Source: Arthrobacter sp. MYb227
Lineage (GTDB): Bacteria > Actinomycetota > Actinomycetes > Actinomycetales > Micrococcaceae
Length of the DNA stretch: 64,000 nucleotides
Direction of reading: 5' to 3'
Assembly (NCBI RefSeq): GCF_002975435.1
Contig: NZ_PCPT01000002.1
Coordinates: 558,001-622,000, forward strand
Position numbers and translations under genes: made by a program. Positions within the stretch are counted from its first letter, which is position 1. Each line of letters begins with the position of its first letter. Under the pieces are notes generated by a model. The model did no database searches. It was not told where the DNA came from and worked only from the letters and a program-made list of their open reading frames with translations. Positions 27,534 to 37,278 of this stretch are shown piece by piece.

Positions 27534-28820
27534 TTAGCGCGCGGCGTTTGCCGCGATTGCCTGCTTCAACACCGGAGCCAGGCGCTTGACTCCTTCGCGG
27601 ATCTTCTCTTCGGGAACGGCGCTGAAGGCCAAACGCAAGCGATGGCTTGGAGCATCATCGGGGCTAAAAGCGGCACCAGGGATGAACACCACGCCGGCTT
27701 CGATGCCCTTGGACAGTAGCTTGTAGGTATCGATTCCCTCTGGCAGGGTGACCCAAATAAAGAAGCCGCCTTCGGGGCGTGTATAGCTTACGGAATCGGG
27801 CATGAACTGATCCAGTGCCTCGAGCATTGCCTCGCAGCGGCCCGCATAGAGTGCCTTGTATTCATCGATCTGCCCGCGCCAGTCATGCCCCTTGAGGTAT
27901 TCGCTAATCAGCATCTGGTTCAAGGTTGCCGGGCAGAGTGAGACTGCCTCTGCTGCAAGGTAAAAACGACGGAATAGGTGCCCCGGAACCAGTGCCCAAC
28001 CAATGCGCAGCCCGGGAGCTAAAATCTTGGAGAATGACCCCATGTAAATGACGTGATCCGGGTTTCCGGCACGCAATGGAGCAATAGGCTCTCCTGCATA
28101 GCGCAGCATTCCATAGGGATTGTCCTCGAGCACTAGGATATTTTCTGCCTTGCAGATATCAACGATTTCTTGACGTCGTTCGGCGGCCAGCGTGATGCCC
28201 GAGGGATTATTGAAGTTCGGAATTGTGTAAAGGAACTTGATCCTTGCGCCGGCGGCCTTCAGCTCCGTAATGCGTTGCTGAAGGGCAGTGGGAATCAACC
28301 CGTGCTCATCGGTGCTAATTGGCTCGACCTTGAGCTCGTAGGCTTCAAAGGTGTTTAGCGCACCAACATAGGTTGGGTCCTCGCATAGCACGGTGTCTCC
28401 TGGGTCGCAGAAGACCTTGCAGGCAACATCCTGGGCTGCCTGTGAACCGGTGGTGATGACGACATTTTCGGGGCGAGCGTCGGTGATGCCTTCGGCGGCC
28501 ATGACCTCGCAAATTTGGGTGCGCAGCTCGTCGGTTCCCTGACCACTGCCGTATTGCAACGCTTCCATGCCGTGCTCAACGATGAGCCTATTGGCCATCT
28601 CGCCGAGTTTCTGCAAGGGGAGGGACTGCAGATAGGGGTTGCCGCCGGCCAGTGAAACGAGTGTGGGGTCAAGCGAAAGTTCGAAGACATCACGCACGGC
28701 AGACTGCTTGATGTGCCCGGCCCGATCGGAGAATAATTCTTCGTGTCGGGCCAGCGACTGTGCTCGTGCCAATGCCAGCTCGGATTCGCTGATTGTCTCC
28801 GCAATGTTCTGTGACTCCAC
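27534..28820 (-). CDS. PLP-dependent aminotransferase (2-aminoadipate/aromatic type)
   Basis: A 428-residue class I aminotransferase of the LysN/MocR-catalytic-domain group. Landmarks are SLAGGNPYLQSLP (substrate loop), YGSGQGTDELRTQ, TTGSQAAQDV (phosphate contact), IPNFNNPSG and SFSKILAPGLRIGW, where the lysine forms the Schiff base. These enzymes transaminate 2-aminoadipate, branched-chain or aromatic amino acids; which one applies here is not determined. The gene lies 46 bases downstream of a GerMN-like lipoprotein gene on the same strand, possibly by chance. Confidence 0.9.
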   Translation of the reverse strand: MESQNIAETISESELALARAQSLARHEELFSDRAGHIKQSAVRDVFELSLDPTLVSLAGGNPYLQSLPLQKLGEMANRLIVEHGMEALQYGSGQGTDELRTQICEVMAAEGITDARPENVVITTGSQAAQDVACKVFCDPGDTVLCEDPTYVGALNTFEAYELKVEPISTDEHGLIPTALQQRITELKAAGARIKFLYTIPNFNNPSGITLAAERRQEIVDICKAENILVLEDNPYGMLRYAGEPIAPLRAGNPDHVIYMGSFSKILAPGLRIGWALVPGHLFRRFYLAAEAVSLCPATLNQMLISEYLKGHDWRGQIDEYKALYAGRCEAMLEALDQFMPDSVSYTRPEGGFFIWVTLPEGIDTYKLLSKGIEAGVVFIPGAAFSPDDAPSHRLRLAFSAVPEEKIREGVKRLAPVLKQAIAANAAR

Positions 28821-28866
28821 ACCCGAACCTTATCAACTTTTGTTGTCTATAGGTCAACAGTTTTGA

Positions 28867-29481
28867 TTATTTTTGGCTGAGTATTTTTTCGATATCGATC
28901 CCATCAACCAAGATCCGCGCCGACCCAACGCCCGCGGCGACCTTTGCCGTATATTTCAACTGCTCAATAATCCGTGGATCATCGCACGTGCCGCCCGAGG
29001 AAACCGAACCGGAGAGATCGACGGCAACCTCATCGCCACTGATTGTTGAATCAATGAAGCGTAAATCGGAGGCGGCTAGGGCATTGACGAGCCCGGATTG
29101 ACCATGTTCGGAACTCTTGTCGTTGAGTAACATCTTGAGTGAGGCCTCAACCTGATTGGTAAAGGTTTCGGGCGCCGACTCGGTGGCCACCAACGAATCC
29201 CCACACCCAATTTTTGGACCGGACTTGCCCTGATCATCAACTGCTACATAGAAAATCGTGAGCGCTGCGGTGGTTTGCTGAGTAACGTTTGACGTTGGAG
29301 CGCTGCTTTGAGTATTCGTCGGTGAGGCACTTGGCTCCGGAGCCGAGGAGCTACTCGGGGCTGTACTTGAGATGCCGGGCGTTGGTGCGGGCTCCGGAGA
29401 CGAACAAGCGCTCAAGGAAATTCCGGCGGCGAGTGCCACCACTAAGGCAAGGGACCTGCGGGTTTCTGGGTTCTGTAACAT
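28867..29481 (-). CDS. GerMN-domain-like lipoprotein
   Basis: A 204-residue exported lipoprotein. The signal ends in LSACSSPEP (lipobox cysteine near residue 26), followed by a Ser/Pro-rich linker to about residue 70. The folded part begins LTIFYVAVDDQGKSG and contains the SLKMLLNDKS and STISGDEVAVDLSG segments that resemble a GerMN domain, as found in actinobacterial LpqB-like and sporulation proteins. GGGAGGA upstream is a strong ribosome site. The role is unknown; the GerMN match is by pattern only. Confidence 0.75.
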   Translation of the reverse strand: MLQNPETRRSLALVVALAAGISLSACSSPEPAPTPGISSTAPSSSSAPEPSASPTNTQSSAPTSNVTQQTTAALTIFYVAVDDQGKSGPKIGCGDSLVATESAPETFTNQVEASLKMLLNDKSSEHGQSGLVNALAASDLRFIDSTISGDEVAVDLSGSVSSGGTCDDPRIIEQLKYTAKVAAGVGSARILVDGIDIEKILSQK

Positions 29482-29576
29482 TGTGTCCTCCCATGTGAAG
29501 CAAACGAATTGAGTCGTTGCTTCAACTCTAAGAAGGAAACGCCGGTGCAGAGAAGCTCGGTTTGGTTGCGGTTTGG

Positions 29577-29978
29577 CTACTGAGTGCCGGTGCCGGTGGC
29601 GGCTGGCTGTTCGCGGGTTGCTAGCCATGCTTCAATGGCTGCCGGGCGAATCCGGCGGTGGGTACCTCGATACTCGACGGGAATGATTCCACCATCGGTG
29701 AGCTTACGCAGGTAGCTCGGGGAAATTCCTGCCATCTGTGCTGCCTGTGAGGTATTGAGCAGTTCTTCAACGGTACTGATGCTTACCTCATCGCCGCGCG
29801 CCATCCGATGCAACACCTCAATCAATGCATCGTGAGCGGTCGGCGGAAGCTGCAATGTAGTGCCGTTAACAAAGACGGTTGTGTCCGCAGATTCGGCCAA
29901 GGCATGAGCAAGCTTGGTTGCGGTCCGGGGATCTAACGCAGGAAAGGACGCGGACTTTGCCAGGGAAGGAGTAGCCAT
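29577..29978 (-). CDS. Excisionase-family HTH DNA-binding protein
   Basis: A 133-residue protein. Its C-terminal half contains a MerR/excisionase-type helix-turn-helix (LLNTSQAAQMAGISPSYLRK, then a GTHRRIRPAAIEAWL wing). The N-terminal half is a helical domain with VFVNGTTLQLPPTAHDALIE, typical of prevent-host-death/antitoxin-like regulators found in actinobacteria. No toxin gene is adjacent, so a toxin-antitoxin role is not supported. The start at 29978 is chosen by family length; the ribosome site is weak. It is divergent from the malic enzyme gene. Confidence 0.8.
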   Translation of the reverse strand: MATPSLAKSASFPALDPRTATKLAHALAESADTTVFVNGTTLQLPPTAHDALIEVLHRMARGDEVSISTVEELLNTSQAAQMAGISPSYLRKLTDGGIIPVEYRGTHRRIRPAAIEAWLATREQPAATGTGTQ

Positions 29979-30342
29979 GTTCACTATCGTATCCGTCGAA
30001 GCAAGACGATGATTTTGCGCCCTGAGGTGTGTTCCGGTCAGGGGGGTGAAGCGCATGCCTCGAGATTTACCGTCTTCAGCGTTTAGCTGTACTCCTAGCA
30101 ACGAGTTTGTTACGCGAACTCTAGCCAAGAGGCGGAAATATGCAGTAGGGTGGTTCCCACGGTCTAAAGAAAGTACTGACCAGTGCAATGACGCCGAAGT
30201 CCCTCACCTGGGACGGCAGACGCACAGCGAGGCAAAGATTGAGCGTTCGGCACGACGACGTGCGAACACAGCTCTCAAAGCCCAACGACTAATTTTCGTT
30301 TCCTCGCTTCTTCTTTATTCAGAACTTTCAAGGAGACGTTTC

Positions 30343-31515
30343 ATGTCTATCGATACCTCTATTAACGCCGCAGCTTCAATCACCGAAGCCGATATTTTCG
30401 ATGCTCACCTTGGTGGCAAGCTCTCGGTACAGAGCAAAATGCCGCTGACTTCCAAGCGAGATCTTTCTATTGCTTATACCCCTGGCGTTGCCCAGGTATC
30501 CCGTGCGATTGCCGCGGATCCTTCACTCGCTGCAACACATACGTGGGCATCGCGTTTGGTAGTTGTGGTCTCCGACGGAACCGCTGTTCTCGGTCTGGGC
30601 GATATCGGTGCTGCTGCATCGCTGCCAGTGATGGAAGGCAAGAGCGCACTATTCAAGGAATTTGGCGGACTCGATTCGATTCCATTGGTCCTCAATACCA
30701 CAAACGTCGATGAAATCATCGAAACGTTGGTGCGCCTACGCCCCAGCTTTGGTGCTGTAAACCTCGAAGACATCTCGGCCCCACGTTGCTTTGAACTCGA
30801 AGCCCGACTCATCGAGGCACTTGACTGCCCGGTCATGCACGATGACCAACACGGTACGGCCGTTGTAGTTCTTGCCGCGCTGTTCAACGCCGCAAAGGTC
30901 GCCAACAAACGCCTCGAAGATCTGCGTGTTGTGATTTCCGGTGCCGGCGCCGCAGGGATTGCCATCGCCGAAATCATGATCACCACCGGTGTTGGAGATG
31001 TCGTCCTGGTCGATTCAAAGGGAACCATTCACCGCGACCGCGATGACCTGAACGCCATCAAGGCCAAATACGCGGCGGTGACCAACACGGACTCGATCAT
31101 TGGTGGCATTGGTGAGGCATTGGATGGCGCCGACGTAGTCGTTGGTGTTTCCTCTTCTAAATTCGCCGAAGAAGACCTGACACGGATGAATGACGACGCG
31201 ATCATCTTCGCGCTGTCCAACCCGGATCCTGAGGTCATGCCCGATGTTGCAAGCAAGTATGCTGCAGTCGTCGCCACCGGGCGTTCGGATTTCCCAAACC
31301 AGATCAACAACGTCTTGGCCTTCCCCGGCATCTTCCGCGGAGCACTGGACGCAGGTGCACGCAGGATTACCTCGGAGATGAAGATTGCTGCCGCCCGTGC
31401 CATTGCGGCGCTGGCCGAGGACGATCTTTCGAGTGACTTCATCGTTCCTTCGCCGCTTGATCCACGGGTTATGCCGGCGGTTTCTGCTGCAGTGCAGGCA
31501 GCGGCCACCGAGTAA
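30343..31515 (+). CDS. NAD(P)-dependent malic enzyme
   Basis: A 390-residue short bacterial malic enzyme that decarboxylates malate to pyruvate. It has the YTPGVAQVSRAI segment with the catalytic tyrosine, NLEDISAPRCFE with metal ligands, DCPVMHDDQHGTAVVVLAAL, and the dinucleotide motif VISGAGAAGIAIAEI. The C-terminal SNPDPEVMP region is standard. AAGGAG before ATG 30343 sets the start; the upstream open frame is unrelated. A strong rho-independent terminator follows. Confidence 0.95.
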   Translation: MSIDTSINAAASITEADIFDAHLGGKLSVQSKMPLTSKRDLSIAYTPGVAQVSRAIAADPSLAATHTWASRLVVVVSDGTAVLGLGDIGAAASLPVMEGKSALFKEFGGLDSIPLVLNTTNVDEIIETLVRLRPSFGAVNLEDISAPRCFELEARLIEALDCPVMHDDQHGTAVVVLAALFNAAKVANKRLEDLRVVISGAGAAGIAIAEIMITTGVGDVVLVDSKGTIHRDRDDLNAIKAKYAAVTNTDSIIGGIGEALDGADVVVGVSSSKFAEEDLTRMNDDAIIFALSNPDPEVMPDVASKYAAVVATGRSDFPNQINNVLAFPGIFRGALDAGARRITSEMKIAAARAIAALAEDDLSSDFIVPSPLDPRVMPAVSAAVQAAATE

Positions 31516-31531
31516 GACCCACGCAGCAGGC

Positions 31532-31575
31532 AAAGGGAGCGAAACCGGAATATGAGCCGGCTTCGCTCCCTTTTT
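31532..31575 (+). terminator. Rho-independent terminator after malic enzyme
   Basis: AAAGGGAGCGAA-ACCGG pairs with CCGGCTTCGCTCCCTTT around a short A/T loop, with one imperfection, followed by a T-run (TTTTT). It begins 17 bases after the stop codon. Confidence 0.88.
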
Positions 31576-31728
31576 CATGCGTCAAAGGTTCTAGGCGTGA
31601 GACACGATATAACCGCGCAACGAAAAGTTATCCATAATTTTCACCTTTCTGTCCCCGAGCAAGGCCAAAGCGGCAAACACGTGGATGTCCCGGTACCCGC
31701 CGTGAACAACCAAAGGGGATTGAAGAAG

Positions 31729-32372
31729 ATGTGCTTAATGTGTGATGGTTACACGGAGAATCAGGTGCGGTACCTAATAAATGCGGACATCTACACCCCT
31801 GGTTGGAGTGTACAACTCGTTGAAGATCCCAGTCCCGCAAAGTGTTTTGGATACACCATGGGGCTCACCGCCAAGGGCGAACCAGAATTCTTGGTTCGTG
31901 GCGTGGATTTGAAGGAAACGCACGACTGCTCAATGGTTTTGCCACACCCGTTACCCAGATCGCCGGGAAGGAATGATGTATTTCCAGCCGCTGGCGAATC
32001 CGCGAGATTATCCAAAGTTTCGCCATGGACTTGAACACGTTGAAATCCTTGGTTACTGCAACATGGCGGGGGATCAGGATCCGGGGCAACGTCAAGAGTG
32101 CTGTTACTCCGTTGGCATGACGCACCAGGGTTTTTCCGGAAATTGTTCTCGTCGTGGAAGAATTTGGACAGATTCCAGACGGCGGTCCCGAGATACTGAA
32201 CGAGCTGGTCTTGCTCATGAAAGAGCATGATCAACCCAGGAATGAGGGGGACAAGACTCGCATCGATACGCAGTTGGTTCAGCTGATCTTTGAAATCCGT
32301 TATATACGTCTGTGCGATATTCTCTGGGGTCTCTACGGCAGCGAGTTCACGCTACTTCAGGCGATTGCCTGA
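31729..32372 (+). pseudogene. Decayed DUF4262-family gene
   Basis: The frame starting at 31729 gives CLMCDGYTENQVRYLI and WSVQLVEDPSPAKCFGYTMG, a close match to the start of DUF4262 proteins (CxMCDGY..., then GLTAKGEPEFLVRG). After about residue 60 it leaves the family. The family continuation (ARLLNGFATPVTQIAGKE) is readable in another frame just downstream, and a piece like the family C-terminus (LYGSEFTLLQAIA) is in a frame ending at 32372, with stop codons between. This indicates at least two frameshifts plus nonsense changes. The family function is unknown. The middle part is too diverged to align by eye. Confidence 0.6.
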
Positions 32373-32394
32373 GAAGCGTACCCGCCTGAACGCC

Positions 32395-32448
32395 TTGAAG
32401 CCCGGCCGATTTGCCTGAACTAAACAAGGTAAATCGGCCGGGCTTCAA
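32395..32448. terminator. 18-bp hairpin between convergent genes
   Basis: Bases 32395-32412 pair perfectly with 32431-32448 around an 18-base loop. It lies just beyond the 3' end of the MetE-like gene on the minus strand and after the decayed DUF4262 gene on the plus strand. Confidence 0.8.
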
Positions 32449-32457
32449 AGGTGGCTT

Positions 32458-33693
32458 TTAGACTCGGGTTGCCGAACGTGAGAACAGACGGTTTGTAGCA
32501 ATGCGTGCGCCCTCGCCAAGAGCTTCGAGCTTGGCATTGGCAATCTGTGGGTGCACTCGACCGCCTAGGCCGCAGTCGGTGGAGGCAATGACATTTTCGC
32601 GGCCCACCAGGTTGGCAAAACGCTCAATGCGGTCCGCGACCAATTCCGGGTGTTCAACAACATTTGTCGCGTGCGAGACTACACCGGGGATCAAGATCTT
32701 ACCCTCGGGAAGCTGACGAGTTTCCCAGATGCGCCATTCGTGTTCATGGCGTACGTTTCCTGCCTCGAAGGAGATCATGTTCGCGTTGATGGAGAGCACC
32801 GAATCCAAGATGTCGGCAAAGCCAATATCTGTGGTGTGTGGACCATGCCAAGAACCCCAGCACACGTGCAGTCGGATCTTCTCGGCGGGTAAATCACGCA
32901 GCGCATAGTTGGTTGCTTCGACACGCAACTGAATGAACTTGAGGTAATCCTCAAGGCTCGGCTCAGGGTTGATTTGATCCCAAGACTCGGCAAGTGAAGG
33001 ATCATCGATCTGCAGGGTCAAGCCAGCATCGAGGATTGCCTTGTACTCCTCGCGCATGGCATCGGCTGCCGCGTAAAGGTATTCCTCATCATTAGTGTAA
33101 AAATCATTTGCAAGACGCGCACAGGAGGCAGGGGACAGTGCTGCAAGGAAACCCTGCTCGGTACCGGTCTGTTCCATGGCAGCCTTCAGATTATTAATAT
33201 CCGAGGCTACAAGTTCGTGACCCGTGTAAGTCAGCGGAGCAACAACTTTTGGCTGCGTGGTGGATTTGCGGTGTGCAAGAATCCCAGAGGTCGGATCGGA
33301 GTAGGCCTCGGCAAAACGCTGGCGGTCGCGGCGATCCGGGAACGAGGTGAGCACAACGTTGCCCGGGGAAGAACGCTTGACTTCTGTTTCGGCCCAGCGA
33401 TCAACGGTAGTTTCCTCGAGACCGCCCAAACGTGCGAATGAGTAGTTCCACCAGGCACCGTAATCAACCGAAGAGGACATCGTATGACCGTATTCCCCGT
33501 CATTGGGGATGTCGATTCCGGCATCGCGCTGCGCCTGAACGACACCCACCACAGCGTTGCTGAGCAGTTCGCTGAATCCTGCGACGTCCTCGGGGTTATT
33601 TTCCTTGGCGGCGTTAGCCGCCAAAAGCTCCGGGGTACGCGGCAAGGAACCGGCATGGGTAGTTAGAATGTGGTCGGTTTTCTCAGAAGACAT
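32458..33693 (-). CDS. Cobalamin-independent methionine synthase II-like protein
   Basis: A 411-residue protein related to the C-terminal, zinc-binding half of MetE; the full MetE is about 760 residues. The zinc-ligand motifs are all visible: HVCWGSWHGPH, then ISFEAGN, then STDCGLGG near the C-terminus. The N-terminal THAGSLPRTPELL is typical of the short MetE-like family, which acts on small methyl donors or thiols rather than on folate in several cases. The start at 33693 has GGAAAGG upstream. It has its own hairpin terminator. The actual methyl donor is not known. Confidence 0.88.
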   Translation of the reverse strand: MSSEKTDHILTTHAGSLPRTPELLAANAAKENNPEDVAGFSELLSNAVVGVVQAQRDAGIDIPNDGEYGHTMSSSVDYGAWWNYSFARLGGLEETTVDRWAETEVKRSSPGNVVLTSFPDRRDRQRFAEAYSDPTSGILAHRKSTTQPKVVAPLTYTGHELVASDINNLKAAMEQTGTEQGFLAALSPASCARLANDFYTNDEEYLYAAADAMREEYKAILDAGLTLQIDDPSLAESWDQINPEPSLEDYLKFIQLRVEATNYALRDLPAEKIRLHVCWGSWHGPHTTDIGFADILDSVLSINANMISFEAGNVRHEHEWRIWETRQLPEGKILIPGVVSHATNVVEHPELVADRIERFANLVGRENVIASTDCGLGGRVHPQIANAKLEALGEGARIATNRLFSRSATRV

Positions 33694-33901
33694 GGCAAAG
33701 CCACCTTTCCATCGGTCCTGGCGGTAGCACCGTTTCCGTTTCGGAAGGAAATCTTCGGCGGGATCGGTTGCTGCGGCGTCAAAGAGCCAGGTCTCTCGGC
33801 CACTCGGGATGGGGTACATACCAATCAGTACCAGTGTTTTGGAACGTAGCGCTAATTTGGGCTCCTACATTGCGGAGCCGATGAGCCGCGCCCAGTACCG
33901 G

Positions 33902-35361
33902 TTACACTCCCGCAGTGCCCTTGGCAGCGGCCCGGTTTTTCAGTGCTGCATTCTCGGCAGCTACCTTCTGTTTGTGCGTAATGCGCAAAGTTTGATGCCC
34001 GGGTTTACTACGTACCAGCACGTATCCGAGGCCCACGAGGGTAAACCAGATGGGGGGGTGAGCATCAGGGCCAGCCGCGTATCGTTTTACAAGCTCAGGG
34101 CCTACAAGTTCAACCCATAGAATCCAAGCACCACCCCATGGCATGAACGCACCGCCGGGAACTTTAAACTTACTTTCCTGGTGCAGCTGTGGGCGACGTC
34201 GGCGAAAGAAAATGTAGCTGATCAGGATGATTGACCACACAAACATGAAACACAGTGCCGAGATCGTGGTGACCATGGTGAATGCCTCGGAGACAGATCC
34301 ACCTGCATAGTGCAGCACCACTGCTGCAAGTAAGAACATGCAGGAGAAGAGCAAAGCATTTGCCGGAACTTTGCTACGCGAAAGCTTGCCAAAAGTCATG
34401 GGTGCGTTTCCCTCCTGGGCTAGTCCGTAGACCATCCGGGAAGTTGAATAAATACTCGAGTTTGCACTTGAAACGGCGGAGGTCGAAACGACAAAGTCCA
34501 CCATGCCAGCAGCCCCGGCCAATCCGGCAAGGGCGAACATCCCCAACATAGGGAGAATTCTCGGCATCGAACCGATCCCACGGCTGTACGGCCATCAAGA
34601 TGACCAACGAACCTACATAGAAGAGCAATACACGGATCGGAATCGAATTAATGGCTTTGGGCAGCGACTTAGTTGGATCGGCCGTCTCGGCCGCGGTGGT
34701 TCCCCCAACTCAATGCCAACAAATGCGAAAACCGCAATCTGGAAACCGGCAATAAAACCTGCAGCCCCGGTGGGGAACCATCCGCCGTTATCCCACAAAT
34801 TAGAGAACGCGGCCTGCGTTCCAGTGTGTTCAAAGCCGGTAAGGATCATGACCAAACCCATAATGATCAGCGCAACAATTGCCACGATTTTGATCAAGGA
34901 GAACCAGAGTTCGGTCTCACCAAATGCTTTCACAGAGGGGAAGTTCAACCCGACAAGCAACAAGATTGAGGCAAGCGCCGGAATCCACAACGCAAGATCT
35001 CCCCACCAGAAAGCAACGTGGTGGGCGATTGCAACAATATCCGCAACCCCGGTGACCACCCAGCCGAACCAATACCTCCAGCCCGTAAAGAACGCGGCCC
35101 AAGGACCTAGAAGATCTCCAGCGAAGTCAGAAAAGTTTTTCTATGCGAGATTGCTGAGCAATAATTCGCCCATAGCGCGCATCACGAAATACAGCATGAA
35201 CCCAATGATCATATAGACAAATATCACAGAAGGACCGGCCGCCGAAATGGTTTTTCCGCTCCCCATGAATAATCCGGTACCGATGGCACAGCTCATGGCA
35301 ATGGGCTGAATGCGGCGGTTCGTAAGCCCGCGTTGTAGGCGCGGAGAAGTGCTTTCCGCCG
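33902..35361 (-). pseudogene. cycA: Broken CycA-type D-Ser/D-Ala/Gly permease
   Basis: Three pieces together match an amino-acid/polyamine permease of the CycA type nearly end to end: GLTNRRIQPIAM...IGTGLFMGSGKTIS, then GDLLGPWAAFFTGW and GGWFPTGAAGFIAGFQIAVF, then VDFVVSTSAVSSANSSIYST. The gene is dead. There is an in-frame TAG at 35141-35143 where the family has Glu-Tyr-Lys, a one-base loss in a run of five C (34702-34706), a one-base gain in a run of four C (34541-34544), and no start codon in the first frame. Both indels lie in homopolymers, so sequencing error could explain them. The TAG with its adjacent altered codon and the missing start argue for real decay. Confidence 0.88.
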
Positions 35362-35573
35362 TGTTGTTTTCGGGCCTAAGGTCGAGCTTCCTGCTGACCG
35401 GCCATGCTCAGATGTCCACTCTGCGGCCCTACGATTTGGTGCACGCAAGGAACCGCCATGGCGGTTTCCTACGTAAAAGGAGGGGACGCCCGTGCTCGAA
35501 AGTCAATAACAACCCGTTCGACATACTGCGCTCGGGTGGAAGGTTTGGTCCCGAACTCGGTAGGCTATCTGAT

Positions 35574-36419
35574 ATGGCATTCCGTAACCGTCGCGCAGCT
35601 TCCCTTCCAGCCAAACTTTCGCGCTCCTGGCTGCTCGTCAACGCTTCCAAACCAGAAGACTTTGGACCGTCACTGGCCTCCGAAGCAGACTCCGTAATTT
35701 TCGATATGGAGGCAGCGGTCCCTGACGACAAAAAAGATCAGGCCCGCGACGCAGTAGTCGAAGCACTCTCCACCGGCATGACCGCATGGGTCCGCGTCAA
35801 CGGAATCGACACCGATTTCTGGGCCAAGGACCTTGCCGCTCTTTCCAAGACTCCTGGCTTGCGCGGCATCATGCTTGCCATGACCGAAAAGCCCGAACAA
35901 GTCACCTACAGCGCCATGCGCCTGCAGGCAGGCACCCCGGTGCTTGCACTTGTTGAATCGGCCCTCGGTATCGAGAACGCAACGGCAATTGCCTCGGCCC
36001 CGGGCACCTTCCGTCTGGCCTTTGGCGTAAACGACTTCCGTAAGGACACCGGCGTTTCCGGTGACCCGCTGGCTCTCGCCTACGCTCGCGGCAAGCTCGT
36101 TGTTGCCTCACGTGTGGGTAAACTCCCCGGTGCCATCGATGGTCCACCGGCACCGGGTGCCGGACACGATGAAGTACTCGCAGACTCCGCTGTCACAGCA
36201 TCCATGGGCATGACTGGAAAGCTGGCGCTCTCCCGTACCCAGGTCGATGAGATCAACATTGGACTCTCCCCGAGCACCGATGAGCTGGATTGGGCACACG
36301 ACATGCTGGACGCACACGCTGCGGGAGCTACTGTTGGCGATGGGTCCTACCTGCCACGTCTTGCCCGTGCACAGAAGATCGCGGACCTTGCAGACTCTTA
36401 CGGTCTGTGGAACGCTTAA
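35574..36419 (+). CDS. HpcH/HpaI (CitE-like) CoA-ester lyase
   Basis: A 281-residue TIM-barrel protein of the citrate lyase beta-subunit/HpcH family. RSWLLVNASKPEDF, ADSVIFDMEAAVPDDKK (metal-binding acid) and MTAWVRVNGIDT are in family order, and LALVESALGIENA carries the second conserved glutamate. Stand-alone CitE-like enzymes cleave or condense malyl-CoA-type esters with Mg2+. The start ATG at 35574 fits the family; a long upstream open frame is not coding. It is divergent from the dead permease and ends before a strong composite hairpin. Confidence 0.88.
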   Translation: MAFRNRRAASLPAKLSRSWLLVNASKPEDFGPSLASEADSVIFDMEAAVPDDKKDQARDAVVEALSTGMTAWVRVNGIDTDFWAKDLAALSKTPGLRGIMLAMTEKPEQVTYSAMRLQAGTPVLALVESALGIENATAIASAPGTFRLAFGVNDFRKDTGVSGDPLALAYARGKLVVASRVGKLPGAIDGPPAPGAGHDEVLADSAVTASMGMTGKLALSRTQVDEINIGLSPSTDELDWAHDMLDAHAAGATVGDGSYLPRLARAQKIADLADSYGLWNA

Positions 36420-36457
36420 ATATTTTTTAGCAGAGGCATACTCCTTCGCTCCCTGAA

Positions 36458-36521
36458 CAGGGCCGTATCTGCTTGTTTGTTTCAACACCCCGTGGAAACA
36501 AACAAGCGTGATGCGGCCCTG
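36458..36521. terminator. Long composite hairpin
   Basis: CAGGGCCG near 36458 pairs with CGGCCCTG ending at 36521, and inside it GCTTGTTTGTTTC (36471-36483) pairs with GAAACAAACAAGC (about 36495-36507), with a small internal loop between the two stems. It follows the CitE-like gene and probably terminates it. Confidence 0.8.
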
Positions 36522-36606
36522 AGGTTTCTCTGCACCCCGTGGCTTGTTCCGATGCTGTGAGGCGAGGAGACTTGAACCGTGAGAGGCATTCAAGGAGCCA
36601 ACGACC

Positions 36607-37227
36607 ATGTCGAATCTGTATGAACGTTTTATTCTGCCAAAGTTGATCTCAGTATCCTGTGGAAACGCGGTGCTTGATCCGCTGCGCGACAAACTCTGCG
36701 CGGGGCTCTATGGAGAAGTAATCGAACTTGGCTTTGGTTCGGGAACCAATATTGTTCACTATCCAGCAGAGGTGAACCGCGTAGTGGGGATCGAACCTTC
36801 CGACTATGCTTGGAAACTTTCTACAACGCTTCGTCAGGGAGCCCGAACTAATATTGTGCGCGGTTCCCTAGATGGGCAAGTGCTGCGCGAGGCGGATGAA
36901 AGCTTTGATGGTGCACTGAGTGCCTTCACACTATGCAGCATCCCGAATCCACATGCGGCATTAATCGAATTGCGTAGGGTTCTCAAACCCGGTGGAACAG
37001 TACATTTTCTTGAACATGGGTTGGCTCCGAATGAGAATATCCGGCGGTGGCAACACCGCATTGAACCGGCACAAAAGTTCTTCGCCGGCGGCTGCCACCT
37101 GACCCGTTCTCACGACTCTCTGCTCACGGAGGCAGGGTTTCGGGTCACCGGGCTTCAGACGTTCTATCAGCCGGGAATATCACGCATCGAGGGGGCCTTG
37201 AGCTTGGGGACCGCGGTGCGCGACTAA
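36607..37227 (+). CDS. Class I SAM-dependent methyltransferase
   Basis: A 206-residue methyltransferase. Motif I VIELGFGSGTN binds SAM, IEPSDYAWKL is the acidic post-I region, and DGALSAFTLCSIPN is the following strand, then LKPGGTVHFLEHGL as motif III. This is the UbiE/Methyltransf_11 architecture. AAGGAG before the ATG sets the start. The substrate is unknown; relatives methylate small molecules or phospholipids. It stands alone. Confidence 0.9.
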   Translation: MSNLYERFILPKLISVSCGNAVLDPLRDKLCAGLYGEVIELGFGSGTNIVHYPAEVNRVVGIEPSDYAWKLSTTLRQGARTNIVRGSLDGQVLREADESFDGALSAFTLCSIPNPHAALIELRRVLKPGGTVHFLEHGLAPNENIRRWQHRIEPAQKFFAGGCHLTRSHDSLLTEAGFRVTGLQTFYQPGISRIEGALSLGTAVRD

Positions 37228-37278
37228 TACGCAAGGCACCGCAGCCCCCCAACTCAATGTGAACTAGCGATAGTTGAC

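Noticed and set aside
29577-29978. Toxin-antitoxin pair based on the antitoxin-like HTH protein
   Set aside because: No toxin-sized partner overlaps or adjoins it; the next genes are a lipoprotein and malic enzyme.
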